Assembly (NCBI GenBank): GCA_964655525.1
Contig: CAZZNE010000001.1
Location: 310,001-374,000, forward strand
Direction of reading: 5' to 3'
Source of the DNA: DLAJ01 sp964655525
GTDB lineage: Bacteria > Bacillota > Clostridia > Lachnospirales > Lachnospiraceae
Length of the DNA stretch: 64,000 bases
Shown here: positions 1 through 9,143 of the stretch, in pieces
Layout: each line of letters begins with the position of its first letter
How positions within the stretch are numbered: the stretch's first letter is position 1
The notes under the pieces: generated by a model
Database searches by the model: none
Told to the model about the DNA's origin: nothing
The model's input: only the letters and a program-made list of their open reading frames with translations
Translations under genes and position numbers: made by a program

Positions 1-1
1 T

Positions 2-835
2 GTGGATGCGGTTTATGCAAAGGAACATTTGTATGAAGGTTGGTACCTCATTGTTGCAACGATTCTGTTCGCTTTTCAGATATACTGTGATTTTTCGGGC
101 TATTCCATAATTGCTCTGGGGGCTGCAAAGGTTATGGGATTTCGTCTGACGGACAATTTTAAGAGTCCCTATATGGCACAGACGGTAGCGGATTTTTGGC
201 GGGGCTGGCATATTACGTTGACAGGGTGGTTTAGGGATTATCTCTACATACCGCTTGGTGGAAATCGAAAGGGAAGATTCCGACAGTATTTGAATATATT
301 GATTGTGTTTGGGCTCAGTGGGCTTTGGCATGGTGCAAGCTTTAGCTTTATTTTCTGGGGAGTGCTGAATGGTTTTTATCAGGTTGTCGGAAAGGTTCTG
401 ATGCCGTTTAGGAACAAAGTAGTGGATGTGATGCAGATAAACAGACAGGCATTTAGTCATAAGTTGTATCGGATGTTGGTCACGTTTCTGCTGGTTGATT
501 TTGCATGGATGTTTTTCCGAGCGGGAGAGCTTAGTGAGGCTTATTGGGCAATGAAAAGTATGATCTGTGCAAAGAATATAAATGTCTTATTTGATGGTTC
601 TTTATTTATGATTGGGGTTGATGGAAAGAACTTTGCTATACTTGTATTTGCGTTGACGGTTCTTATTTTTGCGGACTATATGAAGCATCGGGGGGTGGTG
701 CTTCGAGAGTGGCTGTGCACGCAGGGCGTGTGGTTTCGCTGGTTATGTCTATATGCAGGTATTCTCTCCGTACTTATATTTGGAGTATATGGCGCTGGGT
801 ATGATGAGACAACATTTATTTATTTTCAATTTTGA
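2..835 (+). CDS. MBOAT (AlgI-like) O-acyltransferase, C-terminal part
   Basis: The frame is open at the left window edge, so only the last 277 or so residues of a protein that is usually about 500 residues long are present. It is a polytopic membrane enzyme of the MBOAT family, which moves acyl groups to extracellular glycans. Two family signatures are visible: the FWRGWHITLTGWF block near residue 68 and the SGLWHGA block with the presumed catalytic histidine near residue 108. The end, FIYFQF, is the same as that of the MBOAT at 3379-4881, so the two are close paralogues. The next gene starts 12 bases downstream and encodes an SGNH-type partner, so the pair probably works as one O-acylation module. 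The transferred group cannot be told from sequence. Confidence 0.9.
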   Translation: MDAVYAKEHLYEGWYLIVATILFAFQIYCDFSGYSIIALGAAKVMGFRLTDNFKSPYMAQTVADFWRGWHITLTGWFRDYLYIPLGGNRKGRFRQYLNILIVFGLSGLWHGASFSFIFWGVLNGFYQVVGKVLMPFRNKVVDVMQINRQAFSHKLYRMLVTFLLVDFAWMFFRAGELSEAYWAMKSMICAKNINVLFDGSLFMIGVDGKNFAILVFALTVLIFADYMKHRGVVLREWLCTQGVWFRWLCLYAGILSVLIFGVYGAGYDETTFIYFQF

Positions 836-847
836 TCGGAGGATATT

Positions 848-2383
848 GTGAGAGTAAATTATATGGGAATAGTCAAAAAAATAATCGCCGTTCTTGTGTT
901 TTGGACATTACTGATTGGAGTGATCATTCAATTGACCTATATGTATCGGGGCGGGCTTGCACATACAAGAGGGAATGTCTCGGGCTTTTATGATGAAAAG
1001 GATGATTCGCTGGATGTGATCGTAATAGGAACAAGCACCACATTTTCTGCGTTTGTGCCGATGGAGGCATGGAATCGTTGGGGAATCATATCTTATAACT
1101 TGTGTACGAATGTTATGTATACAAACTCTATCAAATACTATGTCAGGGAGGCGTTAAAAACACAAGACCCATGTTTGGTGGTCATTGATATTGCACCTTT
1201 TTTGTTTGGCCATCATGCACAACCGGTTATGAATGAATGGTTTGAGCCGCAGGTAAGATACAATACGGATGGAATGATGCTGTCAAGGAATCGAAACGCT
1301 TTGATTCGGGAGATAGTACCGAAGGAATATGGAAGATGGAATTTTTATTTTGATTTACTTTATTATCATAGAGACGAAATTCCGGATTTGATTTATTTTG
1401 ATAACAAGCATCATAGTATCAGCAAGGGATACAGTAATCTTCCGATTCAACGAATATATGGCAGCGATGAAATTATCGAAGGAGATCATGCAGAAATAAG
1501 GTTGGATGAGGGAGATGATAAGGTGCTTCATGAATTATTGGAAGAGCTGCGGGAATATGATTTTCCTATATTATTTATTGCGCCGCCGTATTTAGATATA
1601 GAGGGCGAGAAGAATTTGAGCGGATTATCGGCATATATAGGAAGCGTGATTCGGCAATATGGATTTGACTTTCTCAATATGGCAGATTATCGGGAGGAAA
1701 TCGGTATTGATCTTCCGTTTGATTATTCTTTGGATTGTCTGCATTATAATATAAGTTCAGCAGAAAAAATAACGGCCTATTTATGTGATTATATGGTTCA
1801 TCATTATAATGTTCCGGACAGAAGGGGGGAAGAAGGATACCTTTTATGGGAAGAAGATTATGTCTTATGGCAGGAAATTTTAAATGAGTATCGTGACGAA
1901 ACCGCAGAACAAAGAATACAGGTACTGGGAGAAACAGATCAGCTTGAGCAATACCTGGACTGGCTTAAGTCGGAGTACTTCAGCTGTTGTATTTGGATAT
2001 CGTCACCGGAATCCCTCTGTCAGGATGCGGAGCTATACAACAGAATGATAGAACTGGGTGTGGAAATACCTAAGGGGAAAGAGGTCAAAGACTGTCTGAT
2101 TATTGTTGATCATTCGGCGAATGATGCGATTTTATATGACGGAGACAGCGAGTTTATTTTTGACTCAACCTTTGGACAGATTAGATATATCGGCGGAGAC
2201 TATCCGCAGCTGTACATCAATCATTCGGATATCAGTTATCTTTCAGGAAAGGATAGAACAATGGAAATCTTTGTGGCTGATAGAGCGACCGGGTGTTTGG
2301 TAGATTTTTTCGTATATGAGTTTAATAATGAGGAAAATAAGGTAATTCGTCATATAACAGACAATCCGTATATCAGTAAATAA
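848..2383 (+). CDS. DltD/AlgX-like SGNH protein with C-terminal extension, MBOAT partner
   Basis: The start is a GTG with GGAGG six bases upstream. One N-terminal membrane segment (about residues 9-30) is followed by an extracytoplasmic SGNH-like domain. The nucleophile block is IGTSTTF near residue 60 and the D-x-x-H block is LDCLHYN near residue 297. Such proteins pair with MBOAT enzymes and help move or hydrolyse acyl groups outside the membrane, as DltD, AlgX and PatB do. After the SGNH domain comes a DRRGEEGY...LW segment also found in the protein at 15482-16519. About 150 further residues of beta-rich sequence follow that the other partners here lack. That tail weakly recalls ILEI/GG-type lectin domains, which is only a guess. 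The gene is AT-rich. Confidence 0.75.
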   Translation: MRVNYMGIVKKIIAVLVFWTLLIGVIIQLTYMYRGGLAHTRGNVSGFYDEKDDSLDVIVIGTSTTFSAFVPMEAWNRWGIISYNLCTNVMYTNSIKYYVREALKTQDPCLVVIDIAPFLFGHHAQPVMNEWFEPQVRYNTDGMMLSRNRNALIREIVPKEYGRWNFYFDLLYYHRDEIPDLIYFDNKHHSISKGYSNLPIQRIYGSDEIIEGDHAEIRLDEGDDKVLHELLEELREYDFPILFIAPPYLDIEGEKNLSGLSAYIGSVIRQYGFDFLNMADYREEIGIDLPFDYSLDCLHYNISSAEKITAYLCDYMVHHYNVPDRRGEEGYLLWEEDYVLWQEILNEYRDETAEQRIQVLGETDQLEQYLDWLKSEYFSCCIWISSPESLCQDAELYNRMIELGVEIPKGKEVKDCLIIVDHSANDAILYDGDSEFIFDSTFGQIRYIGGDYPQLYINHSDISYLSGKDRTMEIFVADRATGCLVDFFVYEFNNEENKVIRHITDNPYISK

Positions 2384-2414
2384 AGAGCTATATATAGTGA
2401 AATGTGATGGATGA

Positions 2415-2463
2415 TGCATGAAAGGACAAGATATTTTCACATGAACTTGTCCTTTATTCATGC
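2415..2463. terminator. Bidirectional hairpin terminator between convergent genes
   Basis: AAAGGACAAG at 2421-2430 pairs with CTTGTCCTTT at 2446-2455. The stem extends through TGCATG and CATGCA with a three-base bulge. It sits exactly between the stop codons of two convergent genes (2383 and 2454) and overlaps the last codons of the minus-strand gene. The A- and T-runs at the stem base suit termination in both directions. Confidence 0.7.
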
Positions 2464-3434
2464 ACACCAGCTAGATAATTATTCAAATCTTCTATCAATT
2501 GATTCGTTCTTAGCTTTCTTCCTTCGCTATTCAGATGAAACACCGTATCATAAAAATATTTCTCATCAAAAATGTAATCCGTATAGTCTGAAATAATGGG
2601 TGCATTTAGTTTTTGTGCCAGATTTGATTGAAATGTTTCGTACCACTCCAGATCAGGAGTATATTCATTTTGTGCGATCGGATATGCGGCGATCAACATC
2701 GTTGCGCCCCTCTCATTCAAAAACGTGTTCAATTCATTCAATCTCTCGCATACATCGTCTGAAATGGAGGGAACGAAGATATCGCCATCTTTAAATTCAT
2801 ACTCTAATCCATGATCCTCAAATTCAATATCCCCATACTCATTAAATGCACTTCTGGCATATACCGTACCATTATCCAGATTCTCTGGCCCCCCAGCCGC
2901 CCATAATTCCAAACAGTCTTTCAAATAAACCGGAAATGCTCGCATCATCGGAATGTAGTCCTCTGGTCTCAAAATCCGCCACAACTCAAAATGATCCTCG
3001 ATCGTAATCCATGCCAGATCTTTATTTTCTATTGTTCCTAAATCCCAATATTGACCATGACAAATAATGTAAATATCACCTTCCGTTACATTCAGCTTTG
3101 CCATACTTTCATGAAACACATTGCCCAATCCCCCATGCAGCCCCATATTTACAACCGGCATACCAAACGCTTCTTCAATTAACTCAGAATCAATCCCAAA
3201 CACCAAATTAGAGTGACCGATCAAAACAATTTTGGGTCCATCAATACTTTCCAGACGATCTACCTTATCGATCAATGATGCCTGATATCCGCCCGAATGC
3301 TGTGGCGATATTCGCAGCCAAAAAACAACAATCATTCCGAAAAGAAATAGTAATTTCAGAATAAATATACCATTTTCCTTAAAATTGGAAGTAGATAAAC
3401 TGTGTCTGCTCATTTCCGATTCCATACACTCCAT
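2454..3434 (-). CDS. SGNH/DltD-like extracytoplasmic protein, MBOAT partner
   Basis: This 326-residue protein has one N-terminal membrane anchor (about residues 20-42) followed by an SGNH-hydrolase-like domain. The nucleophile block is IGHSN near residue 73 and the D-x-x-F-H block DTVFHLN lies near residue 295. Its first codons overlap the last 56 bases of the MBOAT gene at 3379-4881, so the two are translationally coupled. The start could equally be one of two in-frame ATGs up to seven codons later (3425 or 3413); none has a strong ribosome binding site. The expected role is transfer or hydrolysis of an acyl group on a surface glycan, with the MBOAT passing the acyl group across the membrane. 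No specific substrate can be named. Confidence 0.75.
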   Translation of the reverse strand: MECMESEMSRHSLSTSNFKENGIFILKLLFLFGMIVVFWLRISPQHSGGYQASLIDKVDRLESIDGPKIVLIGHSNLVFGIDSELIEEAFGMPVVNMGLHGGLGNVFHESMAKLNVTEGDIYIICHGQYWDLGTIENKDLAWITIEDHFELWRILRPEDYIPMMRAFPVYLKDCLELWAAGGPENLDNGTVYARSAFNEYGDIEFEDHGLEYEFKDGDIFVPSISDDVCERLNELNTFLNERGATMLIAAYPIAQNEYTPDLEWYETFQSNLAQKLNAPIISDYTDYIFDEKYFYDTVFHLNSEGRKLRTNQLIEDLNNYLAGVHE

Positions 3435-4881
3435 TCATAAAAATAACAAAAAGCAACAAGAAATAAATCATCCACCGGAACACGATCTGTTGACCCAGAA
3501 TCCGTTCCTTCCAGTCAATTCGCTTATATTGCAGATAATCAAGCGCCATGACGATCATGATTGAGAATAATATAACCAATACATTTGTGACATCCCCGAA
3601 CATCAGCCAAAATTCATTACAGAAAATGTATTCCGGATGAAAATCCTGAAATATATATTTTTGCAGTCGCAACGCATTTGTTATTGAGCCCGCCCGAAAA
3701 TAGAGCCATGCATAATCCACCATGAGAAAGGTTACGCCCCTAATCAATATTTTCCAACCTACTGCGGACGTATTGATCTGCAGCCCTCTGTATAGGCGCG
3801 CTCTTATGTTTTTTGTCATATCATAGACACACAAATAAAATCCATTGATCCCGCCCCATACCGCAAAAGACCAAGCCGCCCCGTGCCAAAGTCCTGACAC
3901 CAGAAAAACGATCATCGTATTAATATATTTTCTGACTTTCCCTTTTCTGTTTCCACCAAGCGGGATATACAGATAGTCCGTAAACCATGTTGTTAAAGAA
4001 ATATGCCAGCTTCTCCAAAATTCTTTGATATTTCCCGCCATATATGGTGCTTTGAAATTTTCTTGTAATTCGTAACCAAGAACTTTCGCGCTGCCTATTG
4101 CAATTTGTGTGTATCCATGGAAGTCACAATAAATCTGAAACGCAAACAGAACGATACAGGCTGCAATCACTGTTCCATGATAGTCATAATAGTGCGGCAG
4201 TATCAAGTCTACGATCTTCCCGATATTATCCGCAACCACCATTTTCAGAAACAAGCCATACGCCATTGTAAACAATCCGCTTCTTGCATTGGCAACCTGA
4301 AACGTGGTTGGTTGTTCCAACTGCTTCAAAAGATTTTTAGACCGTTCTATCGGACCGGCAACCAATTGTGGAAAAAATGACACAAACAAAGCATACTTTA
4401 GAATATTCTTTTCTGGTCTCGTCTCGCCTCTATACACATCGATCATATATCCAATGGCCTGAAATGTATAAAAAGAAATACCGACAGGGAGTAATACATC
4501 AAACGACCGATATTGAACCTGTATACCGAATTTTCCAAAAACAGAAATAATATTAGTAAACACAAAATCGTAATACTTAAAAAAGAATAAAATTCCTAAA
4601 TTGATCAAAAGGCAAAGAATCAATATGATCTGCGCAGAACCGTGTTTTCCCCGTTTTTCTTCTGCCTGATCATTCTTTCTTAATCTTCCGAGAAGCAATC
4701 CCCCAAGATAGGTTACACAAGTTGAAATAGCTAATAATCCCGCATATTTCACATTCCAGCTCATGTAAAAATAGTAACTCGCAATCAGTAGCCAAACATA
4801 ACGTATTTTCTTTGGAATCACAAAATATAAGAAAACCACTATTGGAAAAAAGAATAAGAAATCCAATGAGTTAAAACTCAT
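3379..4881 (-). CDS. MBOAT (AlgI-like) O-acyltransferase
   Basis: This is a full-length 500-residue polytopic MBOAT enzyme. FWRSWHISLTTWF near residue 290 and SGLWHGA near residue 328 carry the conserved histidines, and YIPLGGNRKGK follows the first block as in AlgI, DltB and PatA proteins. It begins with a hydrophobic MSFNSLDFLFFFP start typical of the family. The gene is first in a two-gene minus-strand unit, and its end overlaps the SGNH partner at 2454-3434. It is a near twin of the partial MBOAT at the left window edge, so this end of the locus holds two facing acylation modules, perhaps from duplication and inversion. The likely job is O-acetylation or similar esterification of a secreted polysaccharide. 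Confidence 0.9.
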   Translation of the reverse strand: MSFNSLDFLFFFPIVVFLYFVIPKKIRYVWLLIASYYFYMSWNVKYAGLLAISTCVTYLGGLLLGRLRKNDQAEEKRGKHGSAQIILILCLLINLGILFFFKYYDFVFTNIISVFGKFGIQVQYRSFDVLLPVGISFYTFQAIGYMIDVYRGETRPEKNILKYALFVSFFPQLVAGPIERSKNLLKQLEQPTTFQVANARSGLFTMAYGLFLKMVVADNIGKIVDLILPHYYDYHGTVIAACIVLFAFQIYCDFHGYTQIAIGSAKVLGYELQENFKAPYMAGNIKEFWRSWHISLTTWFTDYLYIPLGGNRKGKVRKYINTMIVFLVSGLWHGAAWSFAVWGGINGFYLCVYDMTKNIRARLYRGLQINTSAVGWKILIRGVTFLMVDYAWLYFRAGSITNALRLQKYIFQDFHPEYIFCNEFWLMFGDVTNVLVILFSIMIVMALDYLQYKRIDWKERILGQQIVFRWMIYFLLLFVIFMNGVYGIGNEQTQFIYFQF

Positions 4882-4991
4882 ACCTATATACCGTTCCTAT
4901 TTCAATGTCAATATCATTTAGTTTAGCCAAAACCCAACGGAATTATTGTAGCACACACGATCAGTATTAGCAATAATCATTCTTCATATCA

Positions 4992-6110
4992 TCAATCTTC
5001 AAACTCTGGCAGACAGCGCTCACATAAAAAATTTGATAGCACACGTTTCCTTGCCTCTGCGGTCATGGAAGCGCCTGCATCAGAGGGGGTCGAACATGCC
5101 AAAATCGCCGAAAGCAGTTCGTCCTCCGAATTGCATAGCCGCCCGAAACGCCCGCCGTCCAAAATAAAATCGGGACCGGGCGCTCGAAATGCCGCCACGG
5201 GACACTCATAGTACATAGCTTCTAAGATAGCCATACCATAAATCTCGTGATGATTAAGGTTTACATAACAACAACTCATGCAGTAAAATTCCCACATATC
5301 TTTATTTGGTACGCGCGGCAGCAGGGTGACGGCGTCGGTAAGCCCGGCGTCTGCAACAGCCGCTTGTACGGCATCCTCTAATTCGCCCGTTCCGATCATG
5401 CAGAGGCGGAGGAGAGAGCTTTTTTTGTGAAGCCGGGCAAAAAGCGCAACCATCGTGAGCGGTTCCTTTTCGGGAACAAGCCTTCCGATGAAAAGGAGAA
5501 TCTGCGCTTCCGCGGGGAAGCCATGCGCCTGTTTCAATGCAGCGGCATCTGCATGACGATAATTTTCATGAAGCAGCTCTTTGTCAAGTCCGATCGGGAC
5601 AAGGCGCGCCCGCGTAATGCCGAGGGAGGAAAGCTCCGCGCAGAGGGCGGGCGTTTTTCCCCATACGACGGGCTGCTTCCGATAAAAGCGGATGAGGCGT
5701 TTCGTAAGCGTGTCCATCAAACGTTTTTTCAGCGGATGCGTGCTCGCACTTTGGATAACGCCGACATAGGGATAAAATTGAACATTGTTCAATCCACACC
5801 ATTTCGCGACGCTCTTTGTGTAAAGCTGCGTATCACAAAAGCAGATGAGGGTGTCCATCGAAGCGTCAAGCAGCCGCTTGTCAAAAAAGCCGTTGATGCC
5901 GAGCGCGCGCGCCGGAAGCTGCGTGAACAGAAGCCGCTCGCTTATTTGCTCTGTTTTCGCCTTAGGAAGAAGCGCATGAGAAAAGAGCTTGTAGACGACA
6001 ACGGTGTGACCTGCCGCCGCAAGTGCTTTTCCCATGCCAAGCTCCTGCGAATTGTAAAAGCCGGGCATGGCGCTTTTGTTTAAGCTGAGTGCGATGATTC
6101 CGATCTTCAT
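4992..6110 (-). CDS. Glycosyltransferase family 4 (GT-B fold)
   Basis: This 372-residue cytoplasmic glycosyltransferase is the last gene of the minus-strand licD operon. The C-terminal nucleotide-sugar half carries FIGRLVPEKEP near residue 209 and an E-x7-E motif in HEIYGMAILEAM near residue 290, both typical of retaining GT4 enzymes. The N-terminal half starts with MKIGIIALSLNKS and is the less conserved acceptor domain. GGAG stands eight bases before the ATG. It probably adds one sugar to the lipid-linked repeat. Donor and acceptor cannot be predicted. It is clearly GC-richer than the acylation genes at its 3' side, which marks a composition boundary near 4.95 kb. Confidence 0.85.
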   Translation of the reverse strand: MKIGIIALSLNKSAMPGFYNSQELGMGKALAAAGHTVVVYKLFSHALLPKAKTEQISERLLFTQLPARALGINGFFDKRLLDASMDTLICFCDTQLYTKSVAKWCGLNNVQFYPYVGVIQSASTHPLKKRLMDTLTKRLIRFYRKQPVVWGKTPALCAELSSLGITRARLVPIGLDKELLHENYRHADAAALKQAHGFPAEAQILLFIGRLVPEKEPLTMVALFARLHKKSSLLRLCMIGTGELEDAVQAAVADAGLTDAVTLLPRVPNKDMWEFYCMSCCYVNLNHHEIYGMAILEAMYYECPVAAFRAPGPDFILDGGRFGRLCNSEDELLSAILACSTPSDAGASMTAEARKRVLSNFLCERCLPEFED

Positions 6111-6158
6111 AAAAATTTCTCCGTACGTTAGCGTATCGTAAGCCGTTTTTCAGGCGAT

Positions 6159-7388
6159 TTAGCGGTTTTCTTTTTTTAACACGTTTTGATAGATTTCCGT
6201 GAGCATTTCCAAATTCTTTTCGGGCGAGTAAGCGTTCTCGTAGGTTCTACGCGCATTGGCGGACATTGCCTGCACGGCTTCGGAGGACGGGTCCCAGTGT
6301 AAAAAGAAATCCGCGAGCGCATCCGCATCGGCGGGGGCGTGTGTAAGACCTGTCTCACCGTGCGTAACAAGTGTGCCGACATTGCCGATGTTACTGCCGA
6401 TGACGGGCGTGCCGCAGGCAAAGCTCTCTGCAATGACAACGGGGAAACCCTCGTACCACTGGGTTGGCAGACAGACGGCAAGCGCATGTCTCATTTTTAA
6501 CAGAACCTCGTCGTGGGAAATCTGGCCGAGCATTGTCACATGCGAAAGTGCATGCGCTTGTATATATTCGCGCACAGCATTCTCCTCGGGACCGGAGCTG
6601 CACAGCATCAGTTCGCTTGGGTTATTGGCAGTCTGCTCGTAAAGCTCCCATGCGCGCAGCAACACGAAAATGCCTTTGGAGGCGTCCATGCGGCTGGCAA
6701 AAAGAAAATAAGGCTGCCGCTTATCATAGGGAACCGGCGCGCCGGGATCAGCGGTAAAATTGGGTTTCACATAAATCTGTGCGGGGGAAAGCAGGGGCTT
6801 ACCGCGCAGAGATAACCGCAAAAGCATCTCCCTGTTAAAATCCGTCAGACAGATATAGGAAAGGCGGCTGTAAGTTCCGCGCCGCCTGTGATAGGCAAGC
6901 ATCAGGCTGACAATGAGCGTCTGGGACTTTGAGCCGCGGTAGCAGGCGTGCTTCACCGATTGGCGCAGACCGTGCGACAGGCAGTCCTGGCAGATCTGGC
7001 CGTCCCGCAAAAACAGCGCGTTTGGGCAGAGCAGGCGGTAATTATGGATGGTCTGCACAATGGGAACGCCCAGGGAGCGTGCTGCGTCATAGACGGACGG
7101 ACTGACGACAAGGAGCGTGTTATGCACATGCACGAGATCGATACGGTGTTCCTTGATCAGCGCGCGTACTTCACGGTACGTTTTGCGGGAATAGATTGCG
7201 CGCAGCGGCAGGAGCAGCTTTTGAAACAAGGAGTAGGAATCCATCTCCGCGTTGTTTTTTTGATAAAGAGTAACCTCATGTCCGGCATCGCGAAGAAGCT
7301 GCAGTTCATTGGCAACGACAGCGTCCTCGCCGCCGGGAATCTTGTACGCGTTATGCACGATGAGAATGCGTTTCTTCTCCATGTTCAT
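6159..7388 (-). CDS. Glycosyltransferase family 4 (GT-B fold)
   Basis: This is a 409-residue GT4 enzyme. The N-terminal domain has HNAYKIPGGEDAVV near residue 12 and the HVHNTLLVVSPS segment. The C-terminal donor domain has FASRMDASKG near residue 230 and the E-x7-E motif in YEGFPVVIAESFACGTPV. GGAAAGGA lies about seven bases upstream of the ATG chosen here, and a second in-frame ATG is two codons later. The gene is separated by 48 bases from the next GT4, so the two are almost surely co-transcribed and probably add consecutive sugars. An N-terminal cluster of cysteines (C-P-N, C-Q-D-C) is common in this subfamily. Confidence 0.88.
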   Translation of the reverse strand: MNMEKKRILIVHNAYKIPGGEDAVVANELQLLRDAGHEVTLYQKNNAEMDSYSLFQKLLLPLRAIYSRKTYREVRALIKEHRIDLVHVHNTLLVVSPSVYDAARSLGVPIVQTIHNYRLLCPNALFLRDGQICQDCLSHGLRQSVKHACYRGSKSQTLIVSLMLAYHRRRGTYSRLSYICLTDFNREMLLRLSLRGKPLLSPAQIYVKPNFTADPGAPVPYDKRQPYFLFASRMDASKGIFVLLRAWELYEQTANNPSELMLCSSGPEENAVREYIQAHALSHVTMLGQISHDEVLLKMRHALAVCLPTQWYEGFPVVIAESFACGTPVIGSNIGNVGTLVTHGETGLTHAPADADALADFFLHWDPSSEAVQAMSANARRTYENAYSPEKNLEMLTEIYQNVLKKENR

Positions 7389-7454
7389 TCAGGGTTCCTT
7401 TCCTTTAATCATGGTCGGAAAATTGTGTTGCAAAACAGACGGATCCGCCTTGGA

Positions 7455-9143
7455 TCATTCCTGTTTTTCGTGGTTTTCTGCAATAGGCGGCTTTTCAAAC
7501 AGCGGCGCGATCGTCGTCATTGCGGCGTAATAGAACACGGGAATGATCTGATAGAGCGACCGCAGACCGGAGTTATCAATGCCGACTTCCAAATTGCCCT
7601 TTTGGCGGTAGATGATCAGGGTCACGAGCACGTTGCCGAGAACAAAAAACCAGGTATACCCATAGCGGGGCGGTATTCGGTCGTTTCGCTTATCAGGAGC
7701 TGCCGCGGGAAGATGCTGCGCAAGCAGTACCAGTGTAACAAGCAGCAAAATCTGTAAGATGCAGAACCCGAAGCCGAAGCCGCTGAAATTACGCAGCCAT
7801 GCATCCACGAAATCAATGGAGCGCGTTAGGCTTTCCGTCATAAAATAGCATAACGCGGCGATCAAAAACAAAGTCATTGCATGGGGCAGATACCGCTTTA
7901 AGATACGCTCCGCAAGGAAGTGCAGCAGGAGCAGATAAGCGAAAGTGCCCACGACACCGAGCAGCAGAAGCTTCATAAAATTGTCGCTGAGCAGGGACGT
8001 GCCGAAGGCAAGCGTCGTCCGCGCATTGATGATATGCCGCAGCCAGTAGATGTAGAAAAGCTGGTATGCCGCGGAAGGCAGAAACAGCAATGCCAGAATC
8101 CACGAGGGGTACAGTTTTCTTATGCTATAGCAGATAAAGACAAAGCAGATGATGATGAGCCCGTCCTTTCGAAGCATCGTCACAGCGAGCGCATAAAGAC
8201 CGATCAGGAGCGCGCGGTCAACGGACGGCGCGTTCCATTGCTCTTTTCCGAGATAAAAAAGGAAGAACAGGTAAAACAAAATATAAGTATTGGATAAAAT
8301 CCAATGCGTATACATAAAGAAGACGGAACAGCTTGCAAGCAGCAACAGAGAAAAGCCTGCGTAGCATGCCGCCCGCTTTGCATTGAAACGTGCGCGCACC
8401 TGCTCGTAAACGGCGGCGGTAAACGCCGCAAAGAGATTGACGGTGAAAAAGCCCAAAACCGGCGCGCCCGAATCAAGCCCCCAGTACGTCATATAGGAGC
8501 TGACAAGCGGCAGAAACTGGCCGATATTTGTGAGGACAAAGCTGTCGTCGCTGACAATGTCTTTATAGCTCATCATCAGGGTCAGGGCTTTGCCGTAATC
8601 GGAAAAATAAAAATAGCTGTCATAATTAAGCAGTACATAGGTCCAGCCTGTTGAGACGAGGCAGCAGACGCCGACCACAATGGCAGCGATTCTGCCATAA
8701 GCAGCAATGTTGCCATAGGCAGCCGCTCTGCCGCAGGCATGCGCCTGATCGGCGGGAAGCGGGACAGGCTGAAGCGGAATATGCCGTAATCTGCGGAACA
8801 CATAGCAGGCGAGGATGCCGGCGCCCATTAAAAAGCAGACGCGCCAGAAGCGGTAGGTGAAATCCGCAAGCAGCAGAAATTCGCTGCAAAAGCACCACAG
8901 ACAGACGGCAGTCGGGAATGCGAGCAGGCAGACCCACAGTTCCGGCAGATGATGTTGTATCACTTTGAGGAACACATAGCCGATGACAAAAAGAAGAAGA
9001 AGCGCAAGCACCTGCTTTGTCTGATACCAGACGATGCTGTCATGGGCAAGATGATAAAAATAGCCGCGATTTACAAACATGCTGACAACAAGAAGGAGCA
9101 CGCTGAATGCACAGAAAAGATAGGGAAGTGCTTTTTTATTCAT
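7455..9143 (-). CDS. Polytopic membrane protein, possible GT-C type transferase
   Basis: The 562-residue product has roughly a dozen hydrophobic membrane segments and no motif I can name. Proteins of this size and topology in polysaccharide loci are often GT-C fold transferases using lipid-linked sugars, or polymerase-like enzymes. A DYGKALTLMMSYKD segment in the first long extracytoplasmic loop (near residue 180) is a possible catalytic loop, but this is inference. Its ATG overlaps the stop of the gene at 9136-9741 by eight bases, which indicates translational coupling and perhaps a physical complex. It lies in the minus-strand operon led by licD. Confidence in the gene is high; the function is unknown. 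Confidence 0.6.
   Translation of the reverse strand: MNKKALPYLFCAFSVLLLVVSMFVNRGYFYHLAHDSIVWYQTKQVLALLLLFVIGYVFLKVIQHHLPELWVCLLAFPTAVCLWCFCSEFLLLADFTYRFWRVCFLMGAGILACYVFRRLRHIPLQPVPLPADQAHACGRAAAYGNIAAYGRIAAIVVGVCCLVSTGWTYVLLNYDSYFYFSDYGKALTLMMSYKDIVSDDSFVLTNIGQFLPLVSSYMTYWGLDSGAPVLGFFTVNLFAAFTAAVYEQVRARFNAKRAACYAGFSLLLLASCSVFFMYTHWILSNTYILFYLFFLFYLGKEQWNAPSVDRALLIGLYALAVTMLRKDGLIIICFVFICYSIRKLYPSWILALLFLPSAAYQLFYIYWLRHIINARTTLAFGTSLLSDNFMKLLLLGVVGTFAYLLLLHFLAERILKRYLPHAMTLFLIAALCYFMTESLTRSIDFVDAWLRNFSGFGFGFCILQILLLVTLVLLAQHLPAAAPDKRNDRIPPRYGYTWFFVLGNVLVTLIIYRQKGNLEVGIDNSGLRSLYQIIPVFYYAAMTTIAPLFEKPPIAENHEKQE

Noticed and set aside
5427..7757. Open plus-strand frames (218 and 269 codons) opposite the two GT4 genes
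   Set aside because: The minus-strand frames carry GT4 motifs and good ribosome binding sites. The plus-strand frames encode arginine-rich, motif-free sequences.
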